A stretch of 64,000 bases of DNA, from assembly GCA_040752215.1 (NCBI GenBank), contig JBFMEX010000007.1, forward strand, positions 30,615 to 94,614, in the 5' to 3' direction. Under the pieces are notes generated by a model. It ran no database searches. It saw only the letters and a list, made by a program, of their open reading frames with translations, and had not been told where the DNA came from. This stretch comes from JBFMEX01 sp040752215 (GTDB lineage Bacteria > Pseudomonadota > Alphaproteobacteria > Rhizobiales > Hyphomicrobiaceae). The first letter of the stretch is position 1. The number at the start of each line of letters is the position of its first letter. Positions 35,994 through 44,506 of this stretch are shown one piece after another. The position numbers and the translations under genes were made by a program.

Positions 35994-37295
35994 CTACAGT
36001 GCCGCCTCGATCGCCGTCAGGACCTTGGCGGTGCTCGGGAGGGGCGCGCGGTTGAGGTTTCGCAGTGGCAGTGAGACGACGCTGTCGTTACGGATCAAGC
36101 GGCCGACGTGGTCGACACCCGGCGTGCCGACCGGAATGAAGACGGAGGGTGCGGCCGGCATCGCAAGCCCCGGCGTGCCGAGTACGATCGTCGGCAGCGT
36201 GGTCGGCGGCGGGACCAGAGTCGGCGTGAACGAGGCGATCCACACCAGGAGGTCGCCGTCGCCGCGCGCCAGCATGCGCGGAATGGAATAGCGCACAGGA
36301 TCGTGGCGCGGCGTGCCGCTCGCGTAGCTGACGCGCAACGGAAAGCCGCTCTGCCAGCAGCATACCGACTGGGCGCTCGCCGCCCCTTCGTCGCCGCCGA
36401 GCGACAGGCCGACGAAGCGCTGCTCGCGGGTCAAATCGCGGGCGAGGTCGGCGATCGACTGCACGGTGAGGCCGGCGGTGGCAGGATCGAGCGCGGGCGG
36501 CACCCAAACGAGCACGCCGTAGCTGGCCTTGCGGCAGCGCTCCGCCAGCGCCGCGATCTCTGATGCCGGCACGCCGGCAGTCGTCGGCTGCGCCAGCCGC
36601 GCGCCGCGCAGCGTCGCTCTGAGCGCGGCGACCACCTCGGCCGCCCGGGCATTGGGGCAGGCGAGCGTCACGATCTCGCCGACGCGGGGCGAGGCTGCGG
36701 CAGCGGTGTCGATATCGGAGCCGATGAACACGACCGTGCGCTTCGGCGGCGCGTCGTCGATCAAGGACAGCGGCGGCGCGACGACACGCTCGAAGAAGCG
36801 GGGATGGAAGCGGGCGATGTCGCTGGCGACGATGATGACGAGGTCGGCGCGGTTTCTCACCTCGGTCAGGGTCGACATCACCCAGCCGGTGGTCTGCAGC
36901 ACGTCGATATTAGCTTGCGCCGCCTCGCTCAGCGCGTGATCGACGACGCCGCCCGCGCGATCGGCGAGCGACAGGGCGGCGCGCAGGCCCTCGACGTCGG
37001 TGGCAAGGCCGCCGATCAGCGGCAGGCGGGCACCGCGGAGCATACCGGCCGCGGCGGCGATGGCATCGCCGAGCGATACGTCGCGCCCGTGGTGCCTGGG
37101 ACTTGCCTCCGGCAACGGCCGCTCGAACCCGGCGGCGGCCTTCGGGCAGCCGTTGGCCGCGACCGCCAGCCGACCGCCCGACGAGCGGACGGTGAGATCG
37201 TCGCAGAGGAGCCCGCAGAACGGACAGGTGACGTGCTCGAATTCCCGGGCGCCCATGGACCCGGCTTCGGCGTTGCCATTCATTATCGTTGTCAT
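35994..37295 (-). CDS. fhcB: Formyltransferase/hydrolase complex subunit B
   Basis: FhcB is related to subunit B of formylmethanofuran dehydrogenase. The 433-residue product has the cysteine motif HVTCPFCGLLCDDL near residue 20, NGCPKAAAGFERP and CCWQSGFPLRVSY. It is shorter than the redox-active methanogen subunits, consistent with a structural role in the hydrolase complex. The ATG at 37295 has AGGGAAG about 12 bases upstream, and the ATG at 37283 is an alternative. The gene order B-A-D-C is that known from Methylorubrum. Confidence 0.94.
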   Translation of the reverse strand: MTTIMNGNAEAGSMGAREFEHVTCPFCGLLCDDLTVRSSGGRLAVAANGCPKAAAGFERPLPEASPRHHGRDVSLGDAIAAAAGMLRGARLPLIGGLATDVEGLRAALSLADRAGGVVDHALSEAAQANIDVLQTTGWVMSTLTEVRNRADLVIIVASDIARFHPRFFERVVAPPLSLIDDAPPKRTVVFIGSDIDTAAAASPRVGEIVTLACPNARAAEVVAALRATLRGARLAQPTTAGVPASEIAALAERCRKASYGVLVWVPPALDPATAGLTVQSIADLARDLTREQRFVGLSLGGDEGAASAQSVCCWQSGFPLRVSYASGTPRHDPVRYSIPRMLARGDGDLLVWIASFTPTLVPPPTTLPTIVLGTPGLAMPAAPSVFIPVGTPGVDHVGRLIRNDSVVSLPLRNLNRAPLPSTAKVLTAIEAAL

Positions 37296-37486
37296 GCCGG
37301 CGTTGCACTTCCCTAGTCGCGCGAGCAAAGCATGGGGAAAGTCCCAGCACAACCGCCTAGCGAGGGGTAAGGTGCACACCTGATCGGGTGGTGCGCCGTC
37401 ACGATTGCGCCGCTCCGGGCACGCCACTATGGTCGTGCGCCGAGCGCCGCCGATCGCGGTGGCGGAAACAACTCGGGAGGATCTAC

Positions 37487-38020
37487 GTGAAGGCGAAAGC
37501 ATTGGTGCTCGCGGCCGCCGTCCTGGCCCTGCTTGCGGCAGCGGCCTCGGCGCATGGCCCCACCCGTCAGAAGGTGACCGAGACAATCGAGATCAATGCG
37601 CCGGCGGATAAGGTCTGGGCGGCGATCGGCAACTTCCAGGACATGGGCTGGCATCCGGCGGTCGCCAAGACCGAGGGCGATGGCGCCAACGCCGCCGGTG
37701 CCAAGCGTCGCCTGACGCTCAAGGGCGGCGGCGAGATCTACGAGACGCTGACCAAGCACGACGCGGCCGGCCGTCGGTTCTCCTACGAGATCAGCCAGGT
37801 CGACGTGAAGGTGCTGCCCGTCAGCAACTACTCCTCCACGTTGAGCGTCGAGGACGCCGGCGGCAAGTCGGTCGTCGAGTGGAAGGGCGCATTCTACCGC
37901 GGCTTCCCCAACAACGATCCGCCGCCGGAGCTCAACGACGAGGCGGCGCTCAAGGCCGTCACCGGCGTCTACCGTGCCGGGCTCGAGGCGCTGAAGAAGC
38001 AGCTCGAGGCGGGTGGCTAG
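37487..38020 (+). CDS. MxaD-like periplasmic SRPBCC protein
   Basis: The 177-residue protein has a signal peptide (KALVLAAAVLALLAAAASA) and one START/SRPBCC-type helix-grip domain (VTETIEINAPADKVWAAIGNFQDMGWHPAV). MxaD of the methanol-oxidation cluster has this layout and is reported to help electron transfer from methanol dehydrogenase to its cytochrome. The GTG at 37487 has GGGAGG six bases upstream. It opens a plus-strand operon divergent from fhcB, and its TAG overlaps the next gene's GTG by one base. Confidence 0.82.
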   Translation: MKAKALVLAAAVLALLAAAASAHGPTRQKVTETIEINAPADKVWAAIGNFQDMGWHPAVAKTEGDGANAAGAKRRLTLKGGGEIYETLTKHDAAGRRFSYEISQVDVKVLPVSNYSSTLSVEDAGGKSVVEWKGAFYRGFPNNDPPPELNDEAALKAVTGVYRAGLEALKKQLEAGG

Positions 38021-38976
38021 TGGCGGCACTGCGCTGGCCGTTCTCGGCGCTCGTCGCGCTCGTCGCGCTCGTCGGTCCGGCCGACGCCGAGGAGGCGTTC
38101 GTGACCAGCCAGGGCAGCGAGACGGTCTCGGTGGTCGATCTCGCCGCACTGAAGATCGTCGCCGAGATTGCGGTCAAGGGTAAGCCGGCCGGCGTCGCGC
38201 TCTCGCCCGACCGCAAGCTCGTCTATGTCACCGCGCCCGAGGCCAAGGACGTCGCCGTCATCGATGCCGCGGAGCGGCGTGTGCTGCAGCGTATCCCGGT
38301 CGGCAACGGCCCGCTCGGCATCGCCGTCAACCCGGTCACCGGCGAGGTCTACGTTGCCGATTGGTACGATCACCGCCTGGTCGCGCTCGCGCCCGGCGGC
38401 GAGACTGTGCGGGGCGCGGTTTCGGTTGGCGATTCGCCCTCCGGCGTGGCGGTGACGCCCGACGGTCGCCTCATTCTGACCGCCGACCGCGACAGCCACC
38501 AAGTCTCGATCATCGATGCGGCGACGCGGACCCGGATCGCCACAGTCGGCGTCGGCCAGCGCCCGTTCGGTGTGACGATTGATGCCGAGGGGCGACGCGC
38601 CTACACCGCCAACGTCGGCAGCGACGACATCACCGTTGTCGACATCGCGACGCGAAAAGTGGTTGCGACGGTGAAGGTCGGCCGGCGTCCCTACGCGGTC
38701 GCGCTCGCCGTCGGCAAGGCGTTCGTCACCGACCAGTACGGCGGCACGGTCTCGGTCGTCGACACGGCCGACTGGAATGTGATCGCGACGATCCCCGTCG
38801 GCGAGCATCCGGAGGGTATCGAGGCGGATGCGGCGGGGCGCTTCGTCTACGTCGCCTGCTGGTTCGAGAACACGCTCGAGCGGATCGACGCCGCCAGCCT
38901 GGCGGTTACAGGCAAGGTTGCGGTCGGCGACGGCCCGCGCGCGTTCGGCGCCTTCCTGCGCGGCGCGGCTCGCTGA
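38020..38976 (+). CDS. YVTN-type seven-bladed beta-propeller, PQQ-associated
   Basis: The 318-residue secreted protein consists of repeated blades with the pattern VxxGxxPxGVAxxPDG-x-x-VYVT (for example IAVKGKPAGVALSPDRKLVYV, VSVGDSPSGVAVTPDGRL, IPVGEHPEGIEADAAGRFVYV). A short signal peptide is present. It belongs to the beta-propellers found beside PQQ-dependent alcohol dehydrogenase genes. The propeller could bind a partner protein or cofactor precursor in the periplasm, but its role is not established. It is coupled to the MxaD-like gene upstream. Confidence 0.85.
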   Translation: MAALRWPFSALVALVALVGPADAEEAFVTSQGSETVSVVDLAALKIVAEIAVKGKPAGVALSPDRKLVYVTAPEAKDVAVIDAAERRVLQRIPVGNGPLGIAVNPVTGEVYVADWYDHRLVALAPGGETVRGAVSVGDSPSGVAVTPDGRLILTADRDSHQVSIIDAATRTRIATVGVGQRPFGVTIDAEGRRAYTANVGSDDITVVDIATRKVVATVKVGRRPYAVALAVGKAFVTDQYGGTVSVVDTADWNVIATIPVGEHPEGIEADAAGRFVYVACWFENTLERIDAASLAVTGKVAVGDGPRAFGAFLRGAAR

Positions 38977-39114
38977 CCCCCCGGCCATGCACCTTGCTCG
39001 CGCGAAAGTTCACGATATTTTGCGTTGCCTCATCGGCCGCCGTGGCGATGGCGTAACTGGAAAATTGGACGGGGCCACAGGTGTGGCTGCGGCATGGGAG
39101 AAGGAAGACGAGGA

Positions 39115-39801
39115 ATGGTTCGAATCCTGAGTGTCGCGCTGATATGTAGCCTGACGGCGGTGGTCGCCGTGCTGCCGGCGATCGCCGCCGGGCCGCTGCC
39201 GAGCGTGGTGCAGGTGATCTTCGAGCAGGAGCACACCAGGTCGCTCGCCGCCGGCACCGTGATCGAATATCGCTTCCAGCGCACCGTCTCCGACGAGCGC
39301 CTGCTGGGGGCACCGTACTCCGACGAGATCAAGGTCGACGTGAAGGGCGAGCTGGCGGCGGGCAATCGCACGGTCGGAATCGCCATCTTCACCGGCGAGC
39401 GCGGGCGCTACCTGAGCTATCCCGACCTCACCATCAATCCGCTGATCAACTTCTATCTCGACCGGTCGGTGCATAGCTTCAGCCAGATTGCCGGCGGCGA
39501 TCCGTTCTATCTGAAGGGACGGTTCAAGGCGGCGTTCCTGGACGGAGCTGCGGTCGAGCCGGTCGAGGTCGACTATGCGGGCAAGAAGGTTCCCGGCTAC
39601 CGCATTGCCATGACCCCGTTCGCCAAGGATGCCATGGCCACGCGCATGCAGGGCTACGAGGGCTCGTCGTTCGCGATGACGCTGAGCGAGGCCGTTCCGG
39701 GACAGGTCGTCGAACTGGTCGCGGTGCTCGCGAGCACACAGAAGGACGCGCCGCGGCTTGAGGAGCGGATCACGTTCGCCGGTACGGGGCGCGCCAAATG
39801 A
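39115..39801 (+). CDS. Uncharacterised secreted protein of the methanol-oxidation block
   Basis: The 228-residue protein has a signal peptide (VRILSVALICSLTAVVAVLPAIAA) and a beta-rich mature part, including the segments VIEYRFQRTVSDERL and LTINPLINFYLDRSV. I do not recognise a domain. The ATG at 39115 has AAGGAAG seven bases before it. Its stop overlaps the next gene's start as ATGA, so the two products may act together in the periplasm. Its place between the YVTN protein and the SoxYZ/XoxF genes suggests an accessory role in methanol oxidation. Confidence 0.72.
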   Translation: MVRILSVALICSLTAVVAVLPAIAAGPLPSVVQVIFEQEHTRSLAAGTVIEYRFQRTVSDERLLGAPYSDEIKVDVKGELAAGNRTVGIAIFTGERGRYLSYPDLTINPLINFYLDRSVHSFSQIAGGDPFYLKGRFKAAFLDGAAVEPVEVDYAGKKVPGYRIAMTPFAKDAMATRMQGYEGSSFAMTLSEAVPGQVVELVAVLASTQKDAPRLEERITFAGTGRAK

Positions 39802-40151
39802 GCCCTCGCGTCGCCGCCATCGCGCTTGCCGCGCTCATTGTCCAGGGACCGGCCGCACAGGCCGCCGAGCTGCCGGCCAACGACTATCCCACGGTGGCGC
39901 GCGCCGACTACGTGTTCGCTTGCATGCAGGTCAACGGCCAGACGCGCGAGGTGCTCTTCCAGTGCTCGTGCTCGATCGACACCATCGCCGAGCTGCTGCC
40001 CTACGCGCGCTACGAGGAGGCGGAGACGATGATGTCGGTGGTGCAGAAGGGCGGCGAGAGCGTCGCCATGTTCAAGTCGAACCCGCAGCTGGTCGAGAAG
40101 ATCAACAACCTGAAGCGCGCCCAGGTCGAGGCCGAGCTGCGTTGCTTCTAG
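39798..40151 (+). CDS. Small secreted three-cysteine-motif protein
   Basis: The 117-residue protein has a signal peptide (AAIALAALIVQGPAAQA) and a mature region with the motif FACMQVNGQ, FQCSCSIDTIAELL and a C-terminal LRCF, in all four cysteines. No haem motif (CXXCH) is present. It is translationally coupled to the gene at 39115. I recognise it only as a methanol-oxidation neighbour and give no function. A disulfide exchange or metal-binding role would be guesswork. Confidence 0.72.
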   Translation: MSPRVAAIALAALIVQGPAAQAAELPANDYPTVARADYVFACMQVNGQTREVLFQCSCSIDTIAELLPYARYEEAETMMSVVQKGGESVAMFKSNPQLVEKINNLKRAQVEAELRCF

Positions 40152-40189
40152 ACCATCATGTCCGCCGGGACACGGGGCCCATGATGGTC
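40151..40189. terminator. Inverted repeat between convergent genes (possible bidirectional terminator)
   Basis: GACCATCATG at 40151-40160 pairs perfectly with CATGATGGTC at 40180-40189. An inner pair TGTCC/GGACA extends the stem. It begins at the last base of the stop codon of the upstream gene. There is no T-run, so termination is inferred from its place between convergent genes. Confidence 0.5.
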
Positions 40190-40268
40190 CAGGGTGGTGC
40201 GCGGCGACACCAGCCGTCGCGGGAGCATGTCCTCGGGCTCTCGTTCCGAGCGCCGGTCGGCGTGCGCC

Positions 40269-41072
40269 TCACGATCCCGTCGCCTCGCTGCGCGCGGTGA
40301 ACACGTTGCCGTCGGTGTCCTTTGCCGTCACCTCGAGCGCCTCGCCGGCGGCGCCTCCATAGGTGAAGCGGATGTTCGGGTCCTCGGACAGCGAGATGCC
40401 GCCCTCCATGCGGAACACCAGCTCCGAGCCGCGCTTGACCTCCATCTCGCTCACGTACTTGGCGGGGATGTAGAGGCCGGTCAGCTGGTTCATCTGCATC
40501 CCCGAGTAGTTGGGATGGCGCACCATCACCTGAGCCTCGCGGGTCGCCGAGGACTGCGCCGGCAGGCTCCGCAACTTCATCTTGCCGAGTTGAGCGAGCG
40601 CATCGTCGGCGTCCTTGAGCGCGGGCGCCGAGCAGCCACCCGCGGCCTTGACGAATTTGGTCGCCATGAGGAGCCTGCCGTCGTCGGTCTCGATCACCGC
40701 GCGCACGTTCGAGTACATGTCGATGCGCACGCGGGTTGAGATCACGCGCTCGCCCGAGCCGGCGGCGCTGCCGAAGGTGAGCTTGGCCACCATCGGCATC
40801 GGATTCTTGTCGACCACAAGGGTCAGGCCCTTGACCGTTCCGGCGATCGCCGCCGGGACGTGCACCGTGATCGGCACGATCGCGGCGTCCTCGGCCCGAT
40901 AGGGGGCCTCCAGCGTCAGCGCTGCGGCATCCTCGACCACCTCGCGGGCGCCGAACAGATCCTTCTTCAGGCTCGGCCAGACATCGTCGGCGTCGCCACC
41001 AGCGGCTCGAGCGGCGAGTGAGAGCGCGAGCAGCATCGCGAACGCTGCGGCGGAGCGAATGAGGCAGGTCAT
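40269..41072 (-). CDS. Quinoprotein dehydrogenase-associated SoxYZ-like carrier protein
   Basis: The 267-residue exported protein joins a SoxY-like half (WPSLKKDLFGAREV, ITVHVPAAI, AGGCSAPALKDADD with the single carrier-type cysteine) to a SoxZ-like half (VMVRHPNYSGMQMNQLTG, FRMEGGISLSEDPNIRF). Fused SoxYZ relatives of this kind accompany PQQ dehydrogenases. SoxYZ itself carries sulfur intermediates on a cysteine, and what this version carries is unknown. The ATG at 41072 gives a signal peptide. It follows the metallo-beta-lactamase gene by 35 bases on the same strand. Confidence 0.85.
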   Translation of the reverse strand: MTCLIRSAAAFAMLLALSLAARAAGGDADDVWPSLKKDLFGAREVVEDAAALTLEAPYRAEDAAIVPITVHVPAAIAGTVKGLTLVVDKNPMPMVAKLTFGSAAGSGERVISTRVRIDMYSNVRAVIETDDGRLLMATKFVKAAGGCSAPALKDADDALAQLGKMKLRSLPAQSSATREAQVMVRHPNYSGMQMNQLTGLYIPAKYVSEMEVKRGSELVFRMEGGISLSEDPNIRFTYGGAAGEALEVTAKDTDGNVFTARSEATGS

Positions 41073-41107
41073 GGAGTGCGTTCTCCCGGGGTCTGGCATT
41101 CGAGACT

Positions 41108-42055
41108 TCATTCCCATTCCAGCTCGGCGAAGGCCGCCGAGACATTTCGCGCGTGGTACTCCTCGAACAGCTGCCAGTGGCCGCGCTCCGTGGTGGCGGC
41201 ACTGCGGCTCGCCTCGACCAGCGTCTTTCCCTCTTTTATCATGCGCCGCACGTCGCCCGCCACGGCGCCGAGATAGCGCTTCAAGGGCAGCGCGCCGTCC
41301 GGCCAGGTGAGCGCCGCCGGGCCGTGGCCGGGCACAACGCGTGCCGCGCTTTCGCTCGCCATCCCGTCGAGCAATGTCAGCCAGCCGCGGATCGAGCCAT
41401 CGATCGTCGGCACGTGCTCGGCGAACAGGAGGTCGCCCAGGAACAGTGTGCCGGTCGCCGCGTCGCGGACGGTCAGATCGTTGTCCGTGTGCGCCGTCGG
41501 CCGCGGCTCCAGCACCAAGCGTCGACCGCCGAGGTCGAACTCGTGGCGGGCCGAGACACCGAGCGTCGGCATCACGATCTCGGTGCCGGCGAACGCGTCC
41601 TCGCCGAGCAGGCCCCGGTTGACGGCGAGGTAGCGCTCGGCGCGTGCAGCGAGGCCGCGCGCCATCTTGTGGTGGGCGACGAAAGCGACGCCTTCGCCGA
41701 GGAACGCCGCGTTGCCCAGCACGTGGTCGGGATGCATGTGGGTATTGATCACGTATCGCACCGGCAGCTGGGTGACACTGCGCATGGCGGCGAGCAGCGC
41801 CTTGCCGACGCCTGCGCTGCCGCCGGTGTCGATGACGGCGACCGCCTCGCGCCCGACGACGAAGGCGGTGTTGGCGATGTCGCCCGCGTTGTCGGGCGCA
41901 AACAGCGCATGCCGGCCGCGGTGCACGTGGACGCCCGGCGCGACCTCGGTCAGCGCGAGCGCCGCTGGAGCAGGAGCCGCACGCGCGACCAGCCCCGGCG
42001 CCAGAGCGAGGCCCGCGACGCCGGTCATCAGGGCGCGGCGGTCTATGCTCCTCAT
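41108..42055 (-). CDS. Quinoprotein-associated metallo-beta-lactamase hydrolase (SoxH-like)
   Basis: The 315-residue protein has a twin-arginine export signal (SIDRRALMTGVAGLALAPG) and a metallo-beta-lactamase fold with NTHMHPDHVLGN as the zinc motif, PTAHTDNDL and VVPGHGP. Such hydrolases are found next to fused SoxYZ-like carriers in PQQ-dehydrogenase clusters and are thought to act on a carrier-bound intermediate. The ATG at 42055 is chosen for the Tat signal. The gene diverges from xoxF, so the intergenic region probably controls both. Confidence 0.85.
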   Translation of the reverse strand: MRSIDRRALMTGVAGLALAPGLVARAAPAPAALALTEVAPGVHVHRGRHALFAPDNAGDIANTAFVVGREAVAVIDTGGSAGVGKALLAAMRSVTQLPVRYVINTHMHPDHVLGNAAFLGEGVAFVAHHKMARGLAARAERYLAVNRGLLGEDAFAGTEIVMPTLGVSARHEFDLGGRRLVLEPRPTAHTDNDLTVRDAATGTLFLGDLLFAEHVPTIDGSIRGWLTLLDGMASESAARVVPGHGPAALTWPDGALPLKRYLGAVAGDVRRMIKEGKTLVEASRSAATTERGHWQLFEEYHARNVSAAFAELEWE

Positions 42056-42228
42056 CGGCGCGGGGCTCCGTCTTCGGCGATTGTCAAGCGATTCGGTCAA
42101 GGGTCGCGAAAGTGTGAGCCGAGCCGCCGTCTGGAGGCAAATCAAGGACCCGCGAGCGGGGCGGGGCCGCTTTCGCAGCCAAGCCGCGCTGCACCGCAGT
42201 AGGCGCCATTTCCGGGCCGCGACAATTT

Positions 42229-42301
42229 GGTCAGGCGTGCTGACCTATTGTGATGGCGGGAAAAAATCCCGGCTGGTCTCTTGCGGAGGTCGGGAAAAAA
42301 T
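42229..42301. promoter_or_regulatory. Inverted repeat and tandem direct repeats upstream of xoxF
   Basis: GGTCAG-(5)-CTGACC forms a perfect inverted repeat at 42229-42245. Next come two identical copies of CGGGAAAAAAT at 42257-42267 and 42291-42301, spaced 34 bases start to start (about three helical turns). All lie in the 427-base divergent gap 42056-42482, which has no gene. They are likely regulator sites for xoxF and/or the hydrolase gene. Confidence 0.5.
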
Positions 42302-42336
42302 GCCTTTATGTCGCACGGTAGCCACGCCTTCAAGGT

Positions 42337-42452
42337 CGGTTCCGAGAGGAAGCCGGTCCGCTTCGTAAGCCGTGTGGGGCAACAAGACGGGGGCCAACCC
42401 CGAACCCACCGTGAGGCTGTGACACGCTGACGCTGGCTACCGCTTGCAAGCG
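42337..42452 (+). promoter_or_regulatory. Structured leader candidate of xoxF
   Basis: Three hairpins are visible: a 7-pair stem closed by a GAGA tetraloop (42337-42355, one bulged G), GTGGG/CCCAC (42374-42409) enclosing GGGG-CCAA-CCCC (42390-42401), and the palindrome CGCTTGCAAGCG (42441-42452). GGAGGAA follows before the ATG at 42483. It does not match a riboswitch class I know. Confidence 0.35.
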
Positions 42453-42482
42453 TGGCAAGATCTCACAACAGGAGGAAGCGCG

Positions 42483-44303
42483 ATGCGCAAAGGTGCACTG
42501 ACTAGTGCATTGCTGGTATCGGCGGCTCTGGCAGCGCCCGCATGGGCGAACGACAGCGTCACCAAGCTGACCAGCGACCCGAACAACTGGGCAATGCAGG
42601 CTGGCAACTACGCCAACACTCGCTACTCGAAGCTCGACCAGATCAACAAGAGCAACGTCAAGGATCTGAAGGTCGCCTGGACCTTCTCGACCGGCGTGCT
42701 GCGCGGCCACGAAGGCGGCCCGCTGGTGATCGGCGACGTGATGTACGTCCACACGCCGTTCCCGAACATCGTCTACGCACTCGACCTCAACAGCGACGCC
42801 AAGATCCTGTGGAAGTACGAGCCGAAGCAGGACCCGTCCGTCATTCCGGTCATGTGCTGCGACACGGTCAACCGTGGCCTCGCCTACGCGGATGGCATCA
42901 TCATCCTGAACCAGGCCGACACCAACCTCGTCGCGCTCGATGCCAAGTCGGGCAAGGAGCTGTGGAAGGTCACCAACGGCGATCCGAAGAAGGGCGAGAC
43001 CCACACCGCCACGACGCTGATCGTCAAGGACAAGGTCCTCGTCGGCATCTCCGGCGCCGAGTTCGGCGTCCGCTGCCACATGACGGCCTATGACCTGAAG
43101 ACCGGCAAGCGCGTGTGGCGCGGCTACTCGATGGGCCCGGACAATGAAATCCTGGTCGACCCCGAGAAGACGACCAACCTCGGCAAGCCGGTCGGCAAGG
43201 ACTCTTCGCTGAAGACCTGGACCGGCGATCAGTGGAAGATCGGCGGCGGCTCGACGTGGGGCTGGTACTCGTGGGATCCGGAAGCCAACCTGGTCTACTA
43301 CGGCACCGGCAACCCCTCGACCTGGAACCCGGCTCAGCGCGCCGGACCGGACGGCAAGCCGATCGACCAGAAGTACTCGATGACGATCTTCGCGCGTAAC
43401 CCGGATACGGGCGTCGCGAAGTGGGTCTATCAGATGACGCCGTTCGACGAGTGGGACTACGACGGCATCAACGAGATGATCCTCGCCGACATCGACGTGA
43501 AGGGTCAGAAGCGCAAGGTCGTGGTCCACTTCGACCGCAACGGCCTCGGTTACACGCTCGATCGCGTGACGGGCGAGCTGCTCGTTGCCGAGAAGTACGA
43601 TCCCGCGGTCAACTGGACCACGGGCGTCGAGTTCGACAAGTCGAAGCCGAACTACGGCCGTCCCTACGTCGTGTCCAAGTACTCGACGTTCCAGAACGGT
43701 CAGGACGTGAACTCGAAGGGCATCTGCCCGGCGGCTCTCGGCTCGAAGGACCAGCAGCCGGCGACGTTCTCGCCGAAGACCGGTCTCTTCTACGTCCCGA
43801 CCAACCACGTCTGCATGGACTACGAGCCGTTCAAGGTCTCGTACACGGCGGGTCAGCCCTACGTCGGCGCCACGCTGTCCATGTATCCGGCTCCGAACAG
43901 CCACGGCGGCATGGGCAACTTCATCGCCTGGGACGCCGGCAAGGGTAAGATCGTGTGGTCGAAGCCCGAGCAGTTCTCGGTCTGGTCGGGCGCCCTGTCG
44001 ACCGCTGGCGACGTCGTCTTCTACGGTACCCTCGAGGGCTACCTGAAGGCGGTCGATCCGGCCGACGGCAAGGAGCTGTTCAAGTTCAAGACTCCGTCGG
44101 GCATCATCGGTAACGTGATGACCTACATGCACAAGGGCAAGCAGTACGTCGGCGTCTACTCGGGCGTCGGTGGCTGGGCGGGCATCGGCCTCGCGGCCGG
44201 TCTCACCAACCCGAACGATGGTCTCGGCGCGGTCGGCGGCTACGCTGGTCTGCGCAACTACACCAACCTCGGTGGCGTGCTGACCGTGTTCTCGCTGCCC
44301 TGA
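42483..44303 (+). CDS. xoxF: Lanthanide-dependent methanol dehydrogenase XoxF
   Basis: XoxF is a periplasmic PQQ quinoprotein that oxidises methanol with a lanthanide cofactor and passes electrons to XoxG. The 606-residue precursor has a signal peptide ending about residue 22 (AAPAWA) and eight propeller blades. It has the vicinal disulfide C125-C126 (VMCCDTVNR), metal ligands E193 (GAEFGVR) and N277 (GTGNPSTW), catalytic D325 and the extra D327 two residues on (FDEWDYDGIN), which marks the lanthanide type. AGGAGGAA precedes the ATG. A strong terminator-like hairpin follows, and codon use is more restricted than in neighbours, suggesting high expression. No calcium-type mxaF is in the window. 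Confidence 0.97.
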   Translation: MRKGALTSALLVSAALAAPAWANDSVTKLTSDPNNWAMQAGNYANTRYSKLDQINKSNVKDLKVAWTFSTGVLRGHEGGPLVIGDVMYVHTPFPNIVYALDLNSDAKILWKYEPKQDPSVIPVMCCDTVNRGLAYADGIIILNQADTNLVALDAKSGKELWKVTNGDPKKGETHTATTLIVKDKVLVGISGAEFGVRCHMTAYDLKTGKRVWRGYSMGPDNEILVDPEKTTNLGKPVGKDSSLKTWTGDQWKIGGGSTWGWYSWDPEANLVYYGTGNPSTWNPAQRAGPDGKPIDQKYSMTIFARNPDTGVAKWVYQMTPFDEWDYDGINEMILADIDVKGQKRKVVVHFDRNGLGYTLDRVTGELLVAEKYDPAVNWTTGVEFDKSKPNYGRPYVVSKYSTFQNGQDVNSKGICPAALGSKDQQPATFSPKTGLFYVPTNHVCMDYEPFKVSYTAGQPYVGATLSMYPAPNSHGGMGNFIAWDAGKGKIVWSKPEQFSVWSGALSTAGDVVFYGTLEGYLKAVDPADGKELFKFKTPSGIIGNVMTYMHKGKQYVGVYSGVGGWAGIGLAAGLTNPNDGLGAVGGYAGLRNYTNLGGVLTVFSLP

Positions 44304-44323
44304 TCCGGGTCGCTAGAGGATTG

Positions 44324-44357
44324 GACCGGCGCGGGCCCCGCCTGCGCCGGTCTCTTT
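44324..44357 (+). terminator. Terminator or attenuator between xoxF and xoxG
   Basis: GACCGGCGC (44324-44332), an 11-base loop, GCGCCGGTC (44344-44352), then TCTTT: a 9-pair perfect stem with a short T-rich tail, 20 bases after xoxF. Partial read-through would give more xoxF than xoxG transcript. Confidence 0.75.
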
Positions 44358-44506
44358 GTGAGCAGCGGAGCGAAAGCTCACCGTCATTTGAACCCACCCG
44401 GCCACTCGCCGAGGTTGACTGCGGATCAGGCGGTGCCAAATCCGCCGTAGACAGGCATCAAACGGCTGCTGCGCGGCTGGTGGTGCCCAATGACAAGGGG
44501 AAACGC

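Noticed and set aside
39111..39130. tRNA-like T-loop sequence GGTTCGAATCC
   Set aside because: The flanking bases do not form the T stem, and no acceptor or anticodon arm fits. The bases encode the start of a secreted protein (MVRILS).
42318..42482. Cobalamin-type riboswitch before xoxF
   Set aside because: GC-rich hairpins are present, but the conserved cobalamin box and the expected junction order are not found.
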